DNA of 64,000 nucleotides from Pseudacidovorax sp. Its GTDB lineage: Bacteria; Pseudomonadota; Gammaproteobacteria; Burkholderiales; Burkholderiaceae_C. The notes under the pieces are model-generated. The model saw only the letters and a list, made by a program, of their open reading frames with translations. It did not search any database and had not been told where the DNA came from. Where the stretch lies: the NCBI RefSeq assembly GCF_017991995.1, contig NZ_JAGOPN010000004.1:276245-340244 (forward strand), written 5' to 3'. Shown in pieces: positions 38,205 to 46,664 of this stretch. Every line of letters begins with the position of its first letter. The first letter of the stretch is position 1. The position numbers were made by a program, and so were the translations under genes.

Positions 38205-39677
38205 TCAGAGCGCGCGGATGATGGGCACGTAGGCCCGGGTGTTAGGGCGGGTGTGCGCGGAGCCGGTCGCCGTCGCGTTGGCGTTGTGACGGTGTTTGCC
38301 ACCGGGGGAAGTGCTCCCCTTGTGTCCGTGGCGCCCAGCTGGAGAGGTTCCAGAGTTGCGCATGCCGCTGCCGGAATGCAAGGTGCCCTCGCCATTGCGG
38401 ACTTCAAACGGCACGAAGAATCGGACGCTGGACGTGTCGAGCTGATGCTGATGGTCCGGCGCCTCTTCGATGTTCACCGGATGGTCGTGCTCGCCGGCGT
38501 CCTGCACCGCCACCGTGTGACCGTGGGCCTTGACCGTGCTGTCGAGCACGGCGCCGAGAACCATGTCGGCATCCAGGCCTCGACCCATGTCCGCGCCACC
38601 ATCGAACAGCGAACGGTCGTCGGGCACGTTGAAGGTCGTGAAACCGTCTCCGGCGCCGTACCGTGTGCCAAGGACAGCGAACAGCTTGGGAAAGCCCGTG
38701 CGGCTGATGGCTGCGCCGTCGCGCACGATCCAGCCCGCGGGCAGGTTCGCCGTCGGCCAGTGCGCAGGCATGCCGATGGGTCCGGCGCGGTCCGACTCGT
38801 CCTTACTGTAGACGCCGAGATTTGCGCGCGCATCGACGGTGCTGGACAGGTCCGAGAGGTTCTTGCTGCGCAGCAGGGGATCGGGCGCATTGCCCGTTGG
38901 CTCGTTCTGCGCGGCCACCAGCTTGGTGCCGGCGGGGTAGTCCGTTGCCAGGGTCAGGCGGGTGGGTTCGTCGGGGTCTTTCGTCCACTCGTCGGCGCGT
39001 AGCCGCACCCCCTCGATGTAGACCGCCAGGCCGCGCGTCGTGGTGACCGTCAGGTCCACCACCGTCTGGCCAGCCGCGAGCGTCTGCGTTTCTTCGATGG
39101 TGTTGACAACCACGTTGATGGCGTCGATGTCCTGCCAGTCGGCGTCGCCGTCAGCGTTGCTCTGCTTGGTGAGCACCTGGCCGGTGGTGCCGCCTGGGAA
39201 GACGTTGCCGTCGTTGAAATAGTTGATGACCCAGCTTTGCGTGGCGAGCGTCACGTTGGGGTCGATCTGCAGCGCGACGGTGTCGGCGTTGGCCGGCTGG
39301 AAGGCGATGCGGAGCGTGATGTCGCTGGCCGTGCCTTCCTCCGGCAGCGGCTTATAGCTGTCCGGCAGGTTGGCGATGGTGAACATGGCGCCGCTCGTGT
39401 CGATGAGCGCGGCCTCTCGCATCGTCCAGCCACCCACCGACGCCGGAATGATGGCCTCGGCGATGTAGAGCAGCGCGTTGGCCGGGTCTTTGTAGATGCG
39501 GTTGATGGGCCCGCGCCAGCGCTCGCCCACCAGGCCCACCATGGCGACGTTGGGCGTGATGGGGTTGCCGCCCCCATCGCCCACGGCCAGCGCGATCAGT
39601 CCGATCTGCGCGTTATCCGCGATGGCCCGCGCGATCTCGCGCAGGCCGTGCGTGGTGTGGATGCTGGAGAAGGCCAT
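38205..39677 (-). CDS. H: Tail fibre protein, P2 H-like
   Basis: The 490 residues begin with the conserved fibre N-terminus (MAFSSIHTTHGLREIARAIA) that attaches to the baseplate, then a tail-collar domain (WPTANLPAGWIVRDGAAISR and FPKLFAVLGTRYGAGDGFTT). The C-terminal His/Gly-rich tip (GRHGHKGSTSPGGKHRHNAN) is likely the receptor-binding, metal-binding end. It is first in the operon down to D and has a shared leader element 22 bp upstream. Confidence 0.88.
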   Translation of the reverse strand: MAFSSIHTTHGLREIARAIADNAQIGLIALAVGDGGGNPITPNVAMVGLVGERWRGPINRIYKDPANALLYIAEAIIPASVGGWTMREAALIDTSGAMFTIANLPDSYKPLPEEGTASDITLRIAFQPANADTVALQIDPNVTLATQSWVINYFNDGNVFPGGTTGQVLTKQSNADGDADWQDIDAINVVVNTIEETQTLAAGQTVVDLTVTTTRGLAVYIEGVRLRADEWTKDPDEPTRLTLATDYPAGTKLVAAQNEPTGNAPDPLLRSKNLSDLSSTVDARANLGVYSKDESDRAGPIGMPAHWPTANLPAGWIVRDGAAISRTGFPKLFAVLGTRYGAGDGFTTFNVPDDRSLFDGGADMGRGLDADMVLGAVLDSTVKAHGHTVAVQDAGEHDHPVNIEEAPDHQHQLDTSSVRFFVPFEVRNGEGTLHSGSGMRNSGTSPAGRHGHKGSTSPGGKHRHNANATATGSAHTRPNTRAYVPIIRAL

Positions 39678-39699
39678 GCACCGATGGTGCCGAGCCTTC

Positions 39700-39713
39700 C
39701 GCGCGTGCGCGAG
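39700..39713 (-). promoter_or_regulatory. Shared late leader element, fibre operon copy
   Basis: CTCGCGCACGCGCG (minus strand) lies exactly 22 bp before the fibre ATG. An identical 14-mer lies exactly 22 bp before the V ATG (45124-45137). The following bases are also similar (CGGCA, then CG and GCATG). Role unknown; candidate late-promoter or leader signal. Confidence 0.5.
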
Positions 39714-39750
39714 CCTTCGCGCAGGTGACGGTGGCGGGTACTGTTGCGGT

Positions 39751-42414
39751 TTACCTTATCACCGCGTCCCGCGAGAGTTGCCCACTCGTGATGAGCCGAG
39801 CGAGCTTGCGTGCTCCAAGGTCAAATGTGGCTTGACGATGGAAAACGTTCGGGTGGTTGTGCTGCTTGAGGTCGGGATAGCCTGGGTAGCTCGTGGTGTA
39901 GCCGACGTCCCACCCAGGGGAAGCCCCTGTCATCGTGCGGGTGCCCTCATCCCACGCCAGTGTGTCCCCACCGTTTGCAGCAACGAAGTCGAAGCTCATT
40001 TTGTCGATCTGGATGAGCGGCACTCGAAGTTCGCGGGCCAGTGCCCCGATGGCGGCGTTGTAGGCATCCCATAGCCGGACGCCCATAAGCACCCCGCTGC
40101 CGCTCCGGTTGGCTCTGACGTATCGCTTTGAAGGGGGGACAGGCAGCAGCGTCTCGTTCTCCGCCGCTGACACCCGGTGGTACATGGTGCGTGGCCCGGT
40201 TTCAGAGGCGACGAGAGTTCCTCCACCAATGGTGGCTGTGGTGGCCGTGAGCGCCGTGATTACGTGATCCACACCAGCATTCGGGCCGTCTGTGAACCGC
40301 AGGATCGAGCCGACCTTGAGCTTGTCCGAGCCCCATTGCGGGGTTTGGAACGCTGCGTCATTGCTGATGGTCTTAGCCACCGCATCAACGGCATACGTGA
40401 GCGGCACTCGGAACGTGGGCGTGGGCCAGTTCCAGCCTTCCAGCGTATCGGTGCCAGCGTTCTGCCAGGTCCAAAGCGGATGCGGATGCATCGTGGTCTG
40501 TAGCACAGGCAAGTAGCCGGCGGCGATTGCCTGTTGACAGGCAAGGCGCAGGCCATTGATCTGCCCGGGCCGCGTCGCAGCGGCGAATTGGCCGAAGGTA
40601 CTCGCGGCATTCATGCCCGGGGTGAGCAGCAGAATCCTTCCCGTTGCGAAGCCAGACGGGCGCGCTTCAAACTGGCTCGGCGCCTCGTTGTCAAAAGAGC
40701 CGCCGACCGACTGATTCGCATACGGGAAAGAGAAGGCCCCGACGAGTCCGAACTCTTCCGCGAAGATCGTCGCCATACGCACGATGGGCGCATAGCTCGC
40801 ATCACCGGCCGGGTCATTCGGATGTCGGGCGCCGGCACCATTTCCAACCGACGTGCCGATGCCCACCATCGGGACGGAGTTGTCCACCTGCGTGACCACG
40901 CCGTTCGTGTAAGTCTGGCTGCCATACGGCGTGGTAGTGACCATCGCCTGAATCGCGGCCACGGCGGCGTCGACTGGGTCGGCCACGGCGCTTGTGGCCC
41001 GCTGCGCGGAGGTCAGTACGAAGACATTCCCCGGCGGGCCTGTGTAGATGATCGTGAAGTTGGAGAACGGTGGCAGCGCAGTGGTGTACGCACCTCCCCC
41101 CGCACCCGTGACCCCGATCCATGCGTAGCCGTTTACCCTGACCCGAAGTGTCTTCCCTTCAGTGGTGCCCACCGACCCAAGACGCACAACGAAGGGCTGG
41201 TTGCGGGAAAGCGTTTGGAGGCCTGGCGCTTCGGGGGTGCTGACATCCACATCGCCGGTGCCTGCGTCCGCGGTGCCGTCGACGAATAGCGTCGCGCCCT
41301 CAAGGCGAGACTGAGGCCAGCTCAAGAGCGCGTAGTTGTTCGACGGCCCGCCCGTCCACTGGACGACTAAATCGGTATTGGCCGGGATGACTTCGGAGAT
41401 GAGGGTGCTTTTAAGCACCACGGGATATTGGCCACTCCCATTAAGCCTCAACCGCAGGGGCTGTCCTGCAGTCGTTGCCTGTGCAAGCCGGATCGTGAAG
41501 ACGCTGTTCCGGGGCCAGGACAGGACGTAGGGGTAATCTAGGACAGTGGCCTCGATGTCCGATGCTCCGGCAGCGACGGTGCCCGTAGCGATCAGCGGCT
41601 TGCCCGACCGCGCATCCATCCCCACCGCGTCGTCGAAAAAGCAACGGTAATGATTGCCACCGCCGTTGACGATGCGCTCCATCATGTACCACCGCCCGGC
41701 CACCATAGGGTTGCCGGGACCGATCTTGGCGTATCCAGCGTCCCAGAAGTTCGTCGCAATGCCCTCGGGCATGCGAGCAAGCACGATGCCGGTGTTGTTT
41801 GCCGGCGCCCTGAATCTGACCCAGTCCCCGTTGATAACTGTGTCGCCGTTGGGGTAGGTGAAGGTCCAGTCGTTGACGTCGGTCCCCGCGCCGGTAAGTG
41901 CGACCGTTGCGTTGTGCACCACACCACGATTCGCAAAGGTCCGCTCTGCTGCGATGTCTTCTGCCCTGGGTAGGGTCTGCACAACCACAGTGGTGGCCGA
42001 CCCAGTCCGTTGCAGGCAAGTCAGCGCCGCGTATCCGTCCGTCTCGTTCGGAAGCACCCACCACACGCTGTCGGGCAAGGCCGTAGACGGATAGACAGCA
42101 AGGCCCTCCGCCCGGTTCGCAACGATGCGACCAGCTGCGAGTGCTGCAGTCGCCAGCACTTTCGCTTGTTCCGCTACGGCGGTCGTAGCGCTTGCTGCGT
42201 TGAGCACGGCCGCTGCTGCGGCTGTGAAGTCACCGATCTGCTGGTCTAGCTTCTCTTCAGCGGCGTCCGAGACATCCCTTGTGAGCTGGCGAAGAGTCGG
42301 TACCGGCTCGCCGCCGGGCAAGGCGATGTGATCTGCCGGCCCTTGCAGAAAGTATTGGAGCGTGTCAACGGCCGCGCCAAACGGGAGTACTTTGCCTTCG
42401 ATTGGTGAGCTCAT
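39751..42414 (-). CDS. Tailspike with SGNH-hydrolase-like domain
   Basis: ATG 42414 (overlapping the I stop) gives 887 residues. A short N-terminal attachment and coiled coil (about 1-100) is followed by beta-rich domains, including DYPYVLSWPRNSVFTIRL and two similar segments near 280-370 and 380-470. From about residue 510 an SGNH esterase pattern is visible: Ser522 in GIGTSVGNG, Gly571/572 in NQSVGGS, Asn602 in LTPGMN and a C-terminal His (854 or 859) in HPNVFH. Such spikes remove O-acetyl groups from surface polysaccharide. It sits between I and H, where P2 has none. Confidence 0.72.
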   Translation of the reverse strand: MSSPIEGKVLPFGAAVDTLQYFLQGPADHIALPGGEPVPTLRQLTRDVSDAAEEKLDQQIGDFTAAAAAVLNAASATTAVAEQAKVLATAALAAGRIVANRAEGLAVYPSTALPDSVWWVLPNETDGYAALTCLQRTGSATTVVVQTLPRAEDIAAERTFANRGVVHNATVALTGAGTDVNDWTFTYPNGDTVINGDWVRFRAPANNTGIVLARMPEGIATNFWDAGYAKIGPGNPMVAGRWYMMERIVNGGGNHYRCFFDDAVGMDARSGKPLIATGTVAAGASDIEATVLDYPYVLSWPRNSVFTIRLAQATTAGQPLRLRLNGSGQYPVVLKSTLISEVIPANTDLVVQWTGGPSNNYALLSWPQSRLEGATLFVDGTADAGTGDVDVSTPEAPGLQTLSRNQPFVVRLGSVGTTEGKTLRVRVNGYAWIGVTGAGGGAYTTALPPFSNFTIIYTGPPGNVFVLTSAQRATSAVADPVDAAVAAIQAMVTTTPYGSQTYTNGVVTQVDNSVPMVGIGTSVGNGAGARHPNDPAGDASYAPIVRMATIFAEEFGLVGAFSFPYANQSVGGSFDNEAPSQFEARPSGFATGRILLLTPGMNAASTFGQFAAATRPGQINGLRLACQQAIAAGYLPVLQTTMHPHPLWTWQNAGTDTLEGWNWPTPTFRVPLTYAVDAVAKTISNDAAFQTPQWGSDKLKVGSILRFTDGPNAGVDHVITALTATTATIGGGTLVASETGPRTMYHRVSAAENETLLPVPPSKRYVRANRSGSGVLMGVRLWDAYNAAIGALARELRVPLIQIDKMSFDFVAANGGDTLAWDEGTRTMTGASPGWDVGYTTSYPGYPDLKQHNHPNVFHRQATFDLGARKLARLITSGQLSRDAVIR

Positions 42415-43097
42415 AGGTCTGCCGGAATCTGTAGTTTGCTGGGCATGCTGGCGACGATGAGGCTGACCTGATCGACGGCCGCTCCGACAATTGCGTAGCC
42501 ATTGACCGCGCCGTCCATGATCAGATCCAGTGCGCTGGTGCCGTCGCTGTAGACGGGAGTGCCGTCGCCCACCTGCTGATCGACCCCGGTGAGTACCACG
42601 CATGCCATGCGCGGACCGGTTCTGGAGCGGATATCGATGTCTATGCCGTCTAAGTGGGAGCGCACGTTCTTGTAGCGCTCAACCGCTCTTCGCACCTGGG
42701 CGAGCTGTTGGGCATTGAAGCCGATCTGCTCGGCCTCGATGTGCACCCGGAAGGTATAGGGTGCGGCAGTGGGACTCTGTTGGAACCACTCCTGCACGCG
42801 CGCAGGCAATCCCATCGCAGCGAGCGCGCGCTGCACGGCCCCATAGGTGCCCTTCACGCGCTTGATCCGCAGCGACTGCGCGATGACCTCGCGCTTCACT
42901 TCGACCGTCCAGCCGTTGTCCCACTCGTCCACGGCGTAGGCGAAGGCCAGCCAGGGCAGGATGTCCGCGGGGCAGGTGTAGGGGTTCCACACGTCGCGCA
43001 CCGGCACCGGCGTGTCGCTGATGCGAGCGTCGGCCGCGGCGGCGGCGCGCTCCAGCGCGGTGGCGTTGCTGGGCAACAGGGTGGCGGTGTCGGTCAT
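42411..43097 (-). CDS. I: Baseplate protein gpI
   Basis: Part of the baseplate wedge. The 228-residue product contains VWNPYTCPADILPWLAFAYA and DEWDNGWTVEVKREVIAQSL, strong I-family signatures. It is longer than P2 I (176), with an extra C-terminal part that may bind the spike. Overlaps J and the spike by ATGA. Confidence 0.93.
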   Translation of the reverse strand: MTDTATLLPSNATALERAAAAADARISDTPVPVRDVWNPYTCPADILPWLAFAYAVDEWDNGWTVEVKREVIAQSLRIKRVKGTYGAVQRALAAMGLPARVQEWFQQSPTAAPYTFRVHIEAEQIGFNAQQLAQVRRAVERYKNVRSHLDGIDIDIRSRTGPRMACVVLTGVDQQVGDGTPVYSDGTSALDLIMDGAVNGYAIVGAAVDQVSLIVASMPSKLQIPADL

Positions 43098-43993
43098 TCG
43101 TCCAGCTCCGCGGTCAAAGTGATTGCGGTGCAGTGGGCGGCCTGGCCCTTGGCCATCATGAGGTTGGCGGCCGGCGTGGTCAGGGTGGCCCGCTTCACGC
43201 CGGGCTGGTGCAGGGCGCGATAGAAGCCGCTGATGCTGGGGTCAGCGTCCAGCATGTGCATGCTGTCCGCATAGGCCTGCAGGGCTGCCAGCGCGGCGAG
43301 CCGCACGACCTCGGCATCGCTGCCGCGGTCCACGATGAGGGAAGCCTCGATGACGTAGGGCACCACGCTGGCGGATAACACCGTGAGGTTGTCCGTGAGC
43401 GGGCGCACGGTCTCGCCGGACAGCGCGGCCCGGACTGTGGCGACCAGCTCGGCGCTGGCCGTGCCGTCGCCCTGTCGGGACAGCACGTACACAGTGACAT
43501 AGCCGGGCGTGGGGCTCTCGACCGACGCGTGGCGGACTTGGCCGCTGGCCGAGAGGGCGTGGTATCGGTAGCTCGCCTCGCTGCCGGCCGTGGTGAAGGC
43601 TTCGAGGCGCAGCTGAATGCGGGCGCGGAAGTCGCTGTCGCTTTCCATCACGGCCGCCACGGGCGGCACCGCGGTGTCGTCGGCGGGCGTGATGACCAGG
43701 CGCAGCACGTCCCAGTTCGCGCCCAGGTTGTCGAGGTCGCCCTTCTGGGCGTGCGCCAGCATGACGGCGCGGGCGGCGTCGTTGACGCGCTGACGCAGCA
43801 GCAGCTCGCGGTAGGTGCTGGCCTGCAGCAGCTTGTTCAGCGGTTCGGATTCCAGCGACAGCACGCTCTGGATGGCGGCGCGCTGGTCTTCGGGGATGGC
43901 GGCCAGCAGCTCGGCCTTGCGGTCGGCGAGCAGGGCCTCGAAGTCGAGCGCCTCGACGATGTCGGGCGCGGGAATCTGGGATAGGTCGATCAT
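43094..43993 (-). CDS. J: Baseplate protein gpJ
   Basis: ATG 43993 yields 299 residues (MIDLSQIPAPDIVEALDFEA), the P2 J length. ALLADRKAELLAAIPEDQRA and LLLRQRVNDAARAVMLAHAQ are typical. J joins V/W and I in the baseplate. ATGA overlaps at both ends. Confidence 0.94.
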   Translation of the reverse strand: MIDLSQIPAPDIVEALDFEALLADRKAELLAAIPEDQRAAIQSVLSLESEPLNKLLQASTYRELLLRQRVNDAARAVMLAHAQKGDLDNLGANWDVLRLVITPADDTAVPPVAAVMESDSDFRARIQLRLEAFTTAGSEASYRYHALSASGQVRHASVESPTPGYVTVYVLSRQGDGTASAELVATVRAALSGETVRPLTDNLTVLSASVVPYVIEASLIVDRGSDAEVVRLAALAALQAYADSMHMLDADPSISGFYRALHQPGVKRATLTTPAANLMMAKGQAAHCTAITLTAELDE

Positions 43994-44334
43994 GCGCCGC
44001 TCTGCAGTTGGACGGTGGAGCTGACGGTCTCGACGTCGGCGGTGTCGCGGCGCGCGATGTTGAGCGAGCAGCGGCCCTGCGCGTCCACGCTGACGGTGAC
44101 GCGCCGCACCCGCGTGCGCGGCTCCCATTTCATGATGGCCTGGGCCGTCGCTGCGATGAGGCGCAGCCGGTTGGCGGCCGTCGCGGGGTGGTCCACCAGC
44201 TGCGGGACATAGCTGCCGTAGTTCCGGCGCATGAGCCGCTCGCCGATGGGCGTGGTGATGATGTCGCCGATGGACTGGCTGATGTGGGCCCGCCGTTCTA
44301 GCCGGCGGCCGGTGGCGTTGGACATGCCGGTCAT
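43990..44334 (-). CDS. W: Baseplate protein gpW (gp25-like)
   Basis: The 114 residues (ATG 44334) have the gp25-like motif SIGDIITTPIGERLMRRNYG and GSYVPQLVDHP, conserved in contractile systems. ATGA coupling to V and J. The open frame extends to 44910 through V in another frame; that part is ignored. Confidence 0.94.
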   Translation of the reverse strand: MTGMSNATGRRLERRAHISQSIGDIITTPIGERLMRRNYGSYVPQLVDHPATAANRLRLIAATAQAIMKWEPRTRVRRVTVSVDAQGRCSLNIARRDTADVETVSSTVQLQSGA

Positions 44335-45101
44335 AGCGGCCCCCCGGACACGTCGCCGCCGCTCTGCACCTCGCCGTGCGGGTGCGTCTTGAGGCTGATG
44401 GCGCCCGCCGTCACGTCGGTGTCGGCGTGGATGGTGCTGGTCGTCTCGATCTCGCGCGTGGATAGCAGCGGGATGTTCATGCGGCCGGTGCCCTGCGAGC
44501 CCGGCACCGTGGACGTGCCGTAGGCGGCGAAGCCGCCCATCATGCTGGTCAGGCCCATGACGGTCAGGTGCCCGGTGGTGGTGGTCTGGGGCGCGTCGAG
44601 GGTGATCTGCTGCGAGTGGACCGTCGCGCTCTCGCTGGCCGTCACGTCGGCGGTCTTGCACGTCACGGTGATGGCGTCGGGCACATCGATGTCGGCGGTG
44701 CCGTCGGCCGGCAGCGTGGCCTTGAACTTGTGGGCGGCGTGGTCGTACTCGATGACCATGCCGTCGGGGTAGCGGGTCACGGTCTTGTTCGGGTCGTTGC
44801 TGGGCGGTGGATGGCCTTCCGTGGGAATGCCGGCCAGCACATAGCCGCCCTCCGTCAGGCCATTGGGCGACAGCAGCATGACGGGCTCGCCCACGGTGGG
44901 CGGGTTCCATGTTCTCGTCTCGCCGGTGCGCAGCTCGAAGTAGGGGCGCCAGTCCGTAGTGGTGTTCTCGGTCAGCTTGACGCGGACCCGCGGCGGCGTC
45001 GCGGTGGGATCGACGGCCGCGATGGTGCCCACGCGCAGCAGGTTCGCCACCATGCGCTGCAGGTCGGCGAATAGCTGGAATGGGTCCGTGGGGCCGGGCA
45101 T
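44331..45101 (-). CDS. V: Baseplate spike protein gpV
   Basis: The membrane-piercing spike. ATG 45101 gives 256 residues: an N-terminal OB fold (VGTIAAVDPTATPPRVRVKL and PTVGEPVMLLSPNGLTEGG) and a C-terminal beta-helix with a THPHGEV motif near the end, the His-x-His that binds iron at the spike tip in P2. First gene of the V-W-J-I-spike operon. Confidence 0.92.
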   Translation of the reverse strand: MPGPTDPFQLFADLQRMVANLLRVGTIAAVDPTATPPRVRVKLTENTTTDWRPYFELRTGETRTWNPPTVGEPVMLLSPNGLTEGGYVLAGIPTEGHPPPSNDPNKTVTRYPDGMVIEYDHAAHKFKATLPADGTADIDVPDAITVTCKTADVTASESATVHSQQITLDAPQTTTTGHLTVMGLTSMMGGFAAYGTSTVPGSQGTGRMNIPLLSTREIETTSTIHADTDVTAGAISLKTHPHGEVQSGGDVSGGPL

Positions 45102-45123
45102 GCGGCGACTTTGCCGGACGGCC

Positions 45124-45137
45124 CGCGCGTGCGCGAG
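45124..45137 (-). promoter_or_regulatory. Shared late leader element, V operon copy
   Basis: The same 14-mer as upstream of the fibre gene, at the same 22-bp distance to the ATG. A looser relative (CACGCGCG, then GGCAA and CGGCGGCATG) precedes P at about 51806-51832. V, the fibre and P are starts of late operons here. Confidence 0.5.
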
Positions 45138-45168
45138 GGGGGGCGCCACGTCGGCGCGCCGGGCACGG

Positions 45169-45630
45169 TCAGCCGCCGACCGTGATGTGTCGCAGCACGA
45201 TGTCTGTGATGGCGGCCTCGTCGGCAGCAGTGAAGCCCAGCAGCTCGCGGCGCGGGTAGCGAACCTCGGGCGATGCAGGCCGGCGCCAATCGACCTTGTC
45301 GCGCAGGCCGTACTGGTGGACGCGCGCGATGCGTGCCGTGCGGCCGCCGATGGTGATGGTGGCCGTGGTGGCGGTGGCCGCCTTGCGCAAGTACTTCGCC
45401 GTGCGCAGCTTCTCGAACATCTTGCGGCGGATGGCGCCCTTCTTCCGTCGCAGGCGTGGCTTGCGAGGCTCGTACGCCGTGCCGTCGGGGTTCAGTTGCG
45501 CGCCGATGCGCTCGGCCTGGCTGCGGCGCAGGTAGGTGGACACTTCGACCATCGCCGCGCGTTGCCTCGGCGCCGACAGGCCGGCCAGCAGCGGGCCCAG
45601 CCAGGTGGACAGCGCGGAGAGGTCGGACAC
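45169..45630 (-). CDS. S: Tail completion protein gpS
   Basis: GTG 45630 gives 153 residues, matching P2 S (150). The basic stretch PRKPRLRRKKGAIRRKMFEK and RVHQYGLRDKVDW are typical of the virion morphogenesis family. A 67-bp gap with the V leader element follows. Confidence 0.88.
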   Translation of the reverse strand: MSDLSALSTWLGPLLAGLSAPRQRAAMVEVSTYLRRSQAERIGAQLNPDGTAYEPRKPRLRRKKGAIRRKMFEKLRTAKYLRKAATATTATITIGGRTARIARVHQYGLRDKVDWRRPASPEVRYPRRELLGFTAADEAAITDIVLRHITVGG

Positions 45631-45631
45631 G

Positions 45632-46123
45632 TCAGGTGTCCGCCTGATCGAGCGGCTCGACGCGCCACTCGGCCTGCAGATCGAGTACGGAATCAGGCGG
45701 CGCGAAGCCCGCGATGAGCGGCTCGCCAATGTGGCGCGTGGTCAGACGGTTGATGCCGTCCACGGTGCCCCCCTGCACGGCCACGGTCTCGGTCAGGTCA
45801 AGCTCGAAGGAGATATCGGCGGTCTTGTGGTCGATCACCTCGGCATCGAAGCGGAAGCCCTTCGCTCGCCGCTCCGGGTTGTCGAGCAGATCCGGCTGGT
45901 GCTGCTTCAGCCACGCGATCACCGGCACCACGAGCACGTCGGGGCTGTCAGCCCAGTCCGTGATGACGAGATTGAGCGTGTAGGCGTACTCGAACGACAG
46001 CGAGGGCGTGCCGGTGTGCAGCACGTTGCCGCGCTCGATGAAGATGGTGAGCTTCTCGGGGTTCGTGGCCAGATCGGGGCAGGCACGCGTGATGGTGTCA
46101 CGCAGCAGCTGGGGCTTCTTCAT
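45632..46123 (-). CDS. R: Tail completion protein gpR
   Basis: ATG 46123 gives 163 residues (MKKPQLLRDTITRACPDLAT), as in P2 R (155). The family pattern LTIFIERGNV and SFEYAYTLNLVITDWA is clear. Oddly the frame is open upstream to 46597 without a stop and includes a lipoprotein-like Rz1 sequence; see the neighbouring entry. Confidence 0.9.
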   Translation of the reverse strand: MKKPQLLRDTITRACPDLATNPEKLTIFIERGNVLHTGTPSLSFEYAYTLNLVITDWADSPDVLVVPVIAWLKQHQPDLLDNPERRAKGFRFDAEVIDHKTADISFELDLTETVAVQGGTVDGINRLTTRHIGEPLIAGFAPPDSVLDLQAEWRVEPLDQADT

Positions 46124-46477
46124 GGCGTCAGGGCTCGGGCTGGCTGCCGGCGCCGGCGGAGGGGTCGAAGAGCTGGCGGTCGGCGCGGATGGTGTCGGCC
46201 AGGAGCTGGATGCGTCCGTCCCGCTCGACAACAGCCGCCCGGAGCTGCTCAGCCACGACTCGGCCCTCTGCAAGACTTGCGTCGAGCTGGGCCGCATGGC
46301 TTGCAAGACGGTCGCGCTCAGCGGCGCTGGCTTCGGACATAGCGCGGTATCGAAGGGCGCGGCCTTCGGCGCCACGCTGCAGGCGCTCAGCGTCAGCAAC
46401 GCGAGCAGCAGCAGCAGCATCGGCAGAAGCCTGTGCGGCGCGGTAGGTGTCCACAGCCTGGGTGCTCTGGCTTGCAT
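46124..46477 (-). CDS. Rz1-like outer membrane spanin lipoprotein frame, no own stop
   Basis: Nested in another frame inside Rz, this frame has ATG 46477 with AAGGA upstream and encodes MQARAPRLWTPTAPHRLLPM, a hydrophobic stretch and a lipobox LSAC (Cys33), as Rz1/LysC spanins do. A Pro-rich tail follows. No stop codon occurs before the in-frame R start at 46123, so translation would run into R and give about 281 residues. Either a stop was lost, or R initiates separately and the spanin is fused. Confidence 0.55.
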
Positions 46478-46664
46478 GGGTGGTTTCCTTCTCTCGGGTG
46501 GTGGTGACTTGGGCGGTGATCGCCTGGGCGGTGCTGGCCTTGGCCTTGTCCCACTGCTGCTGGACGCTGGCGGCGCCCTGCTGGTGGCCGACGGCATAGC
46601 CGCCGATCAGCGCGCCGACAGCGACCAGCGCGGCAATGGCCAGGGTGTCGAGGATGCTGGTCAT
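46128..46664 (-). CDS. Inner membrane spanin Rz (LysB-like)
   Basis: The 178 residues have one N-terminal transmembrane helix (LAIAALVAVGALIGGYAVG) and a long coiled coil (QQQWDKAKASTAQAITAQVT onward). Spanins fuse inner and outer membranes in the last step of lysis. It overlaps the endolysin by ATGA and houses the Rz1-like frame. Confidence 0.82.
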   Translation of the reverse strand: MTSILDTLAIAALVAVGALIGGYAVGHQQGAASVQQQWDKAKASTAQAITAQVTTTREKETTHASQSTQAVDTYRAAQASADAAAAARVADAERLQRGAEGRALRYRAMSEASAAERDRLASHAAQLDASLAEGRVVAEQLRAAVVERDGRIQLLADTIRADRQLFDPSAGAGSQPEP

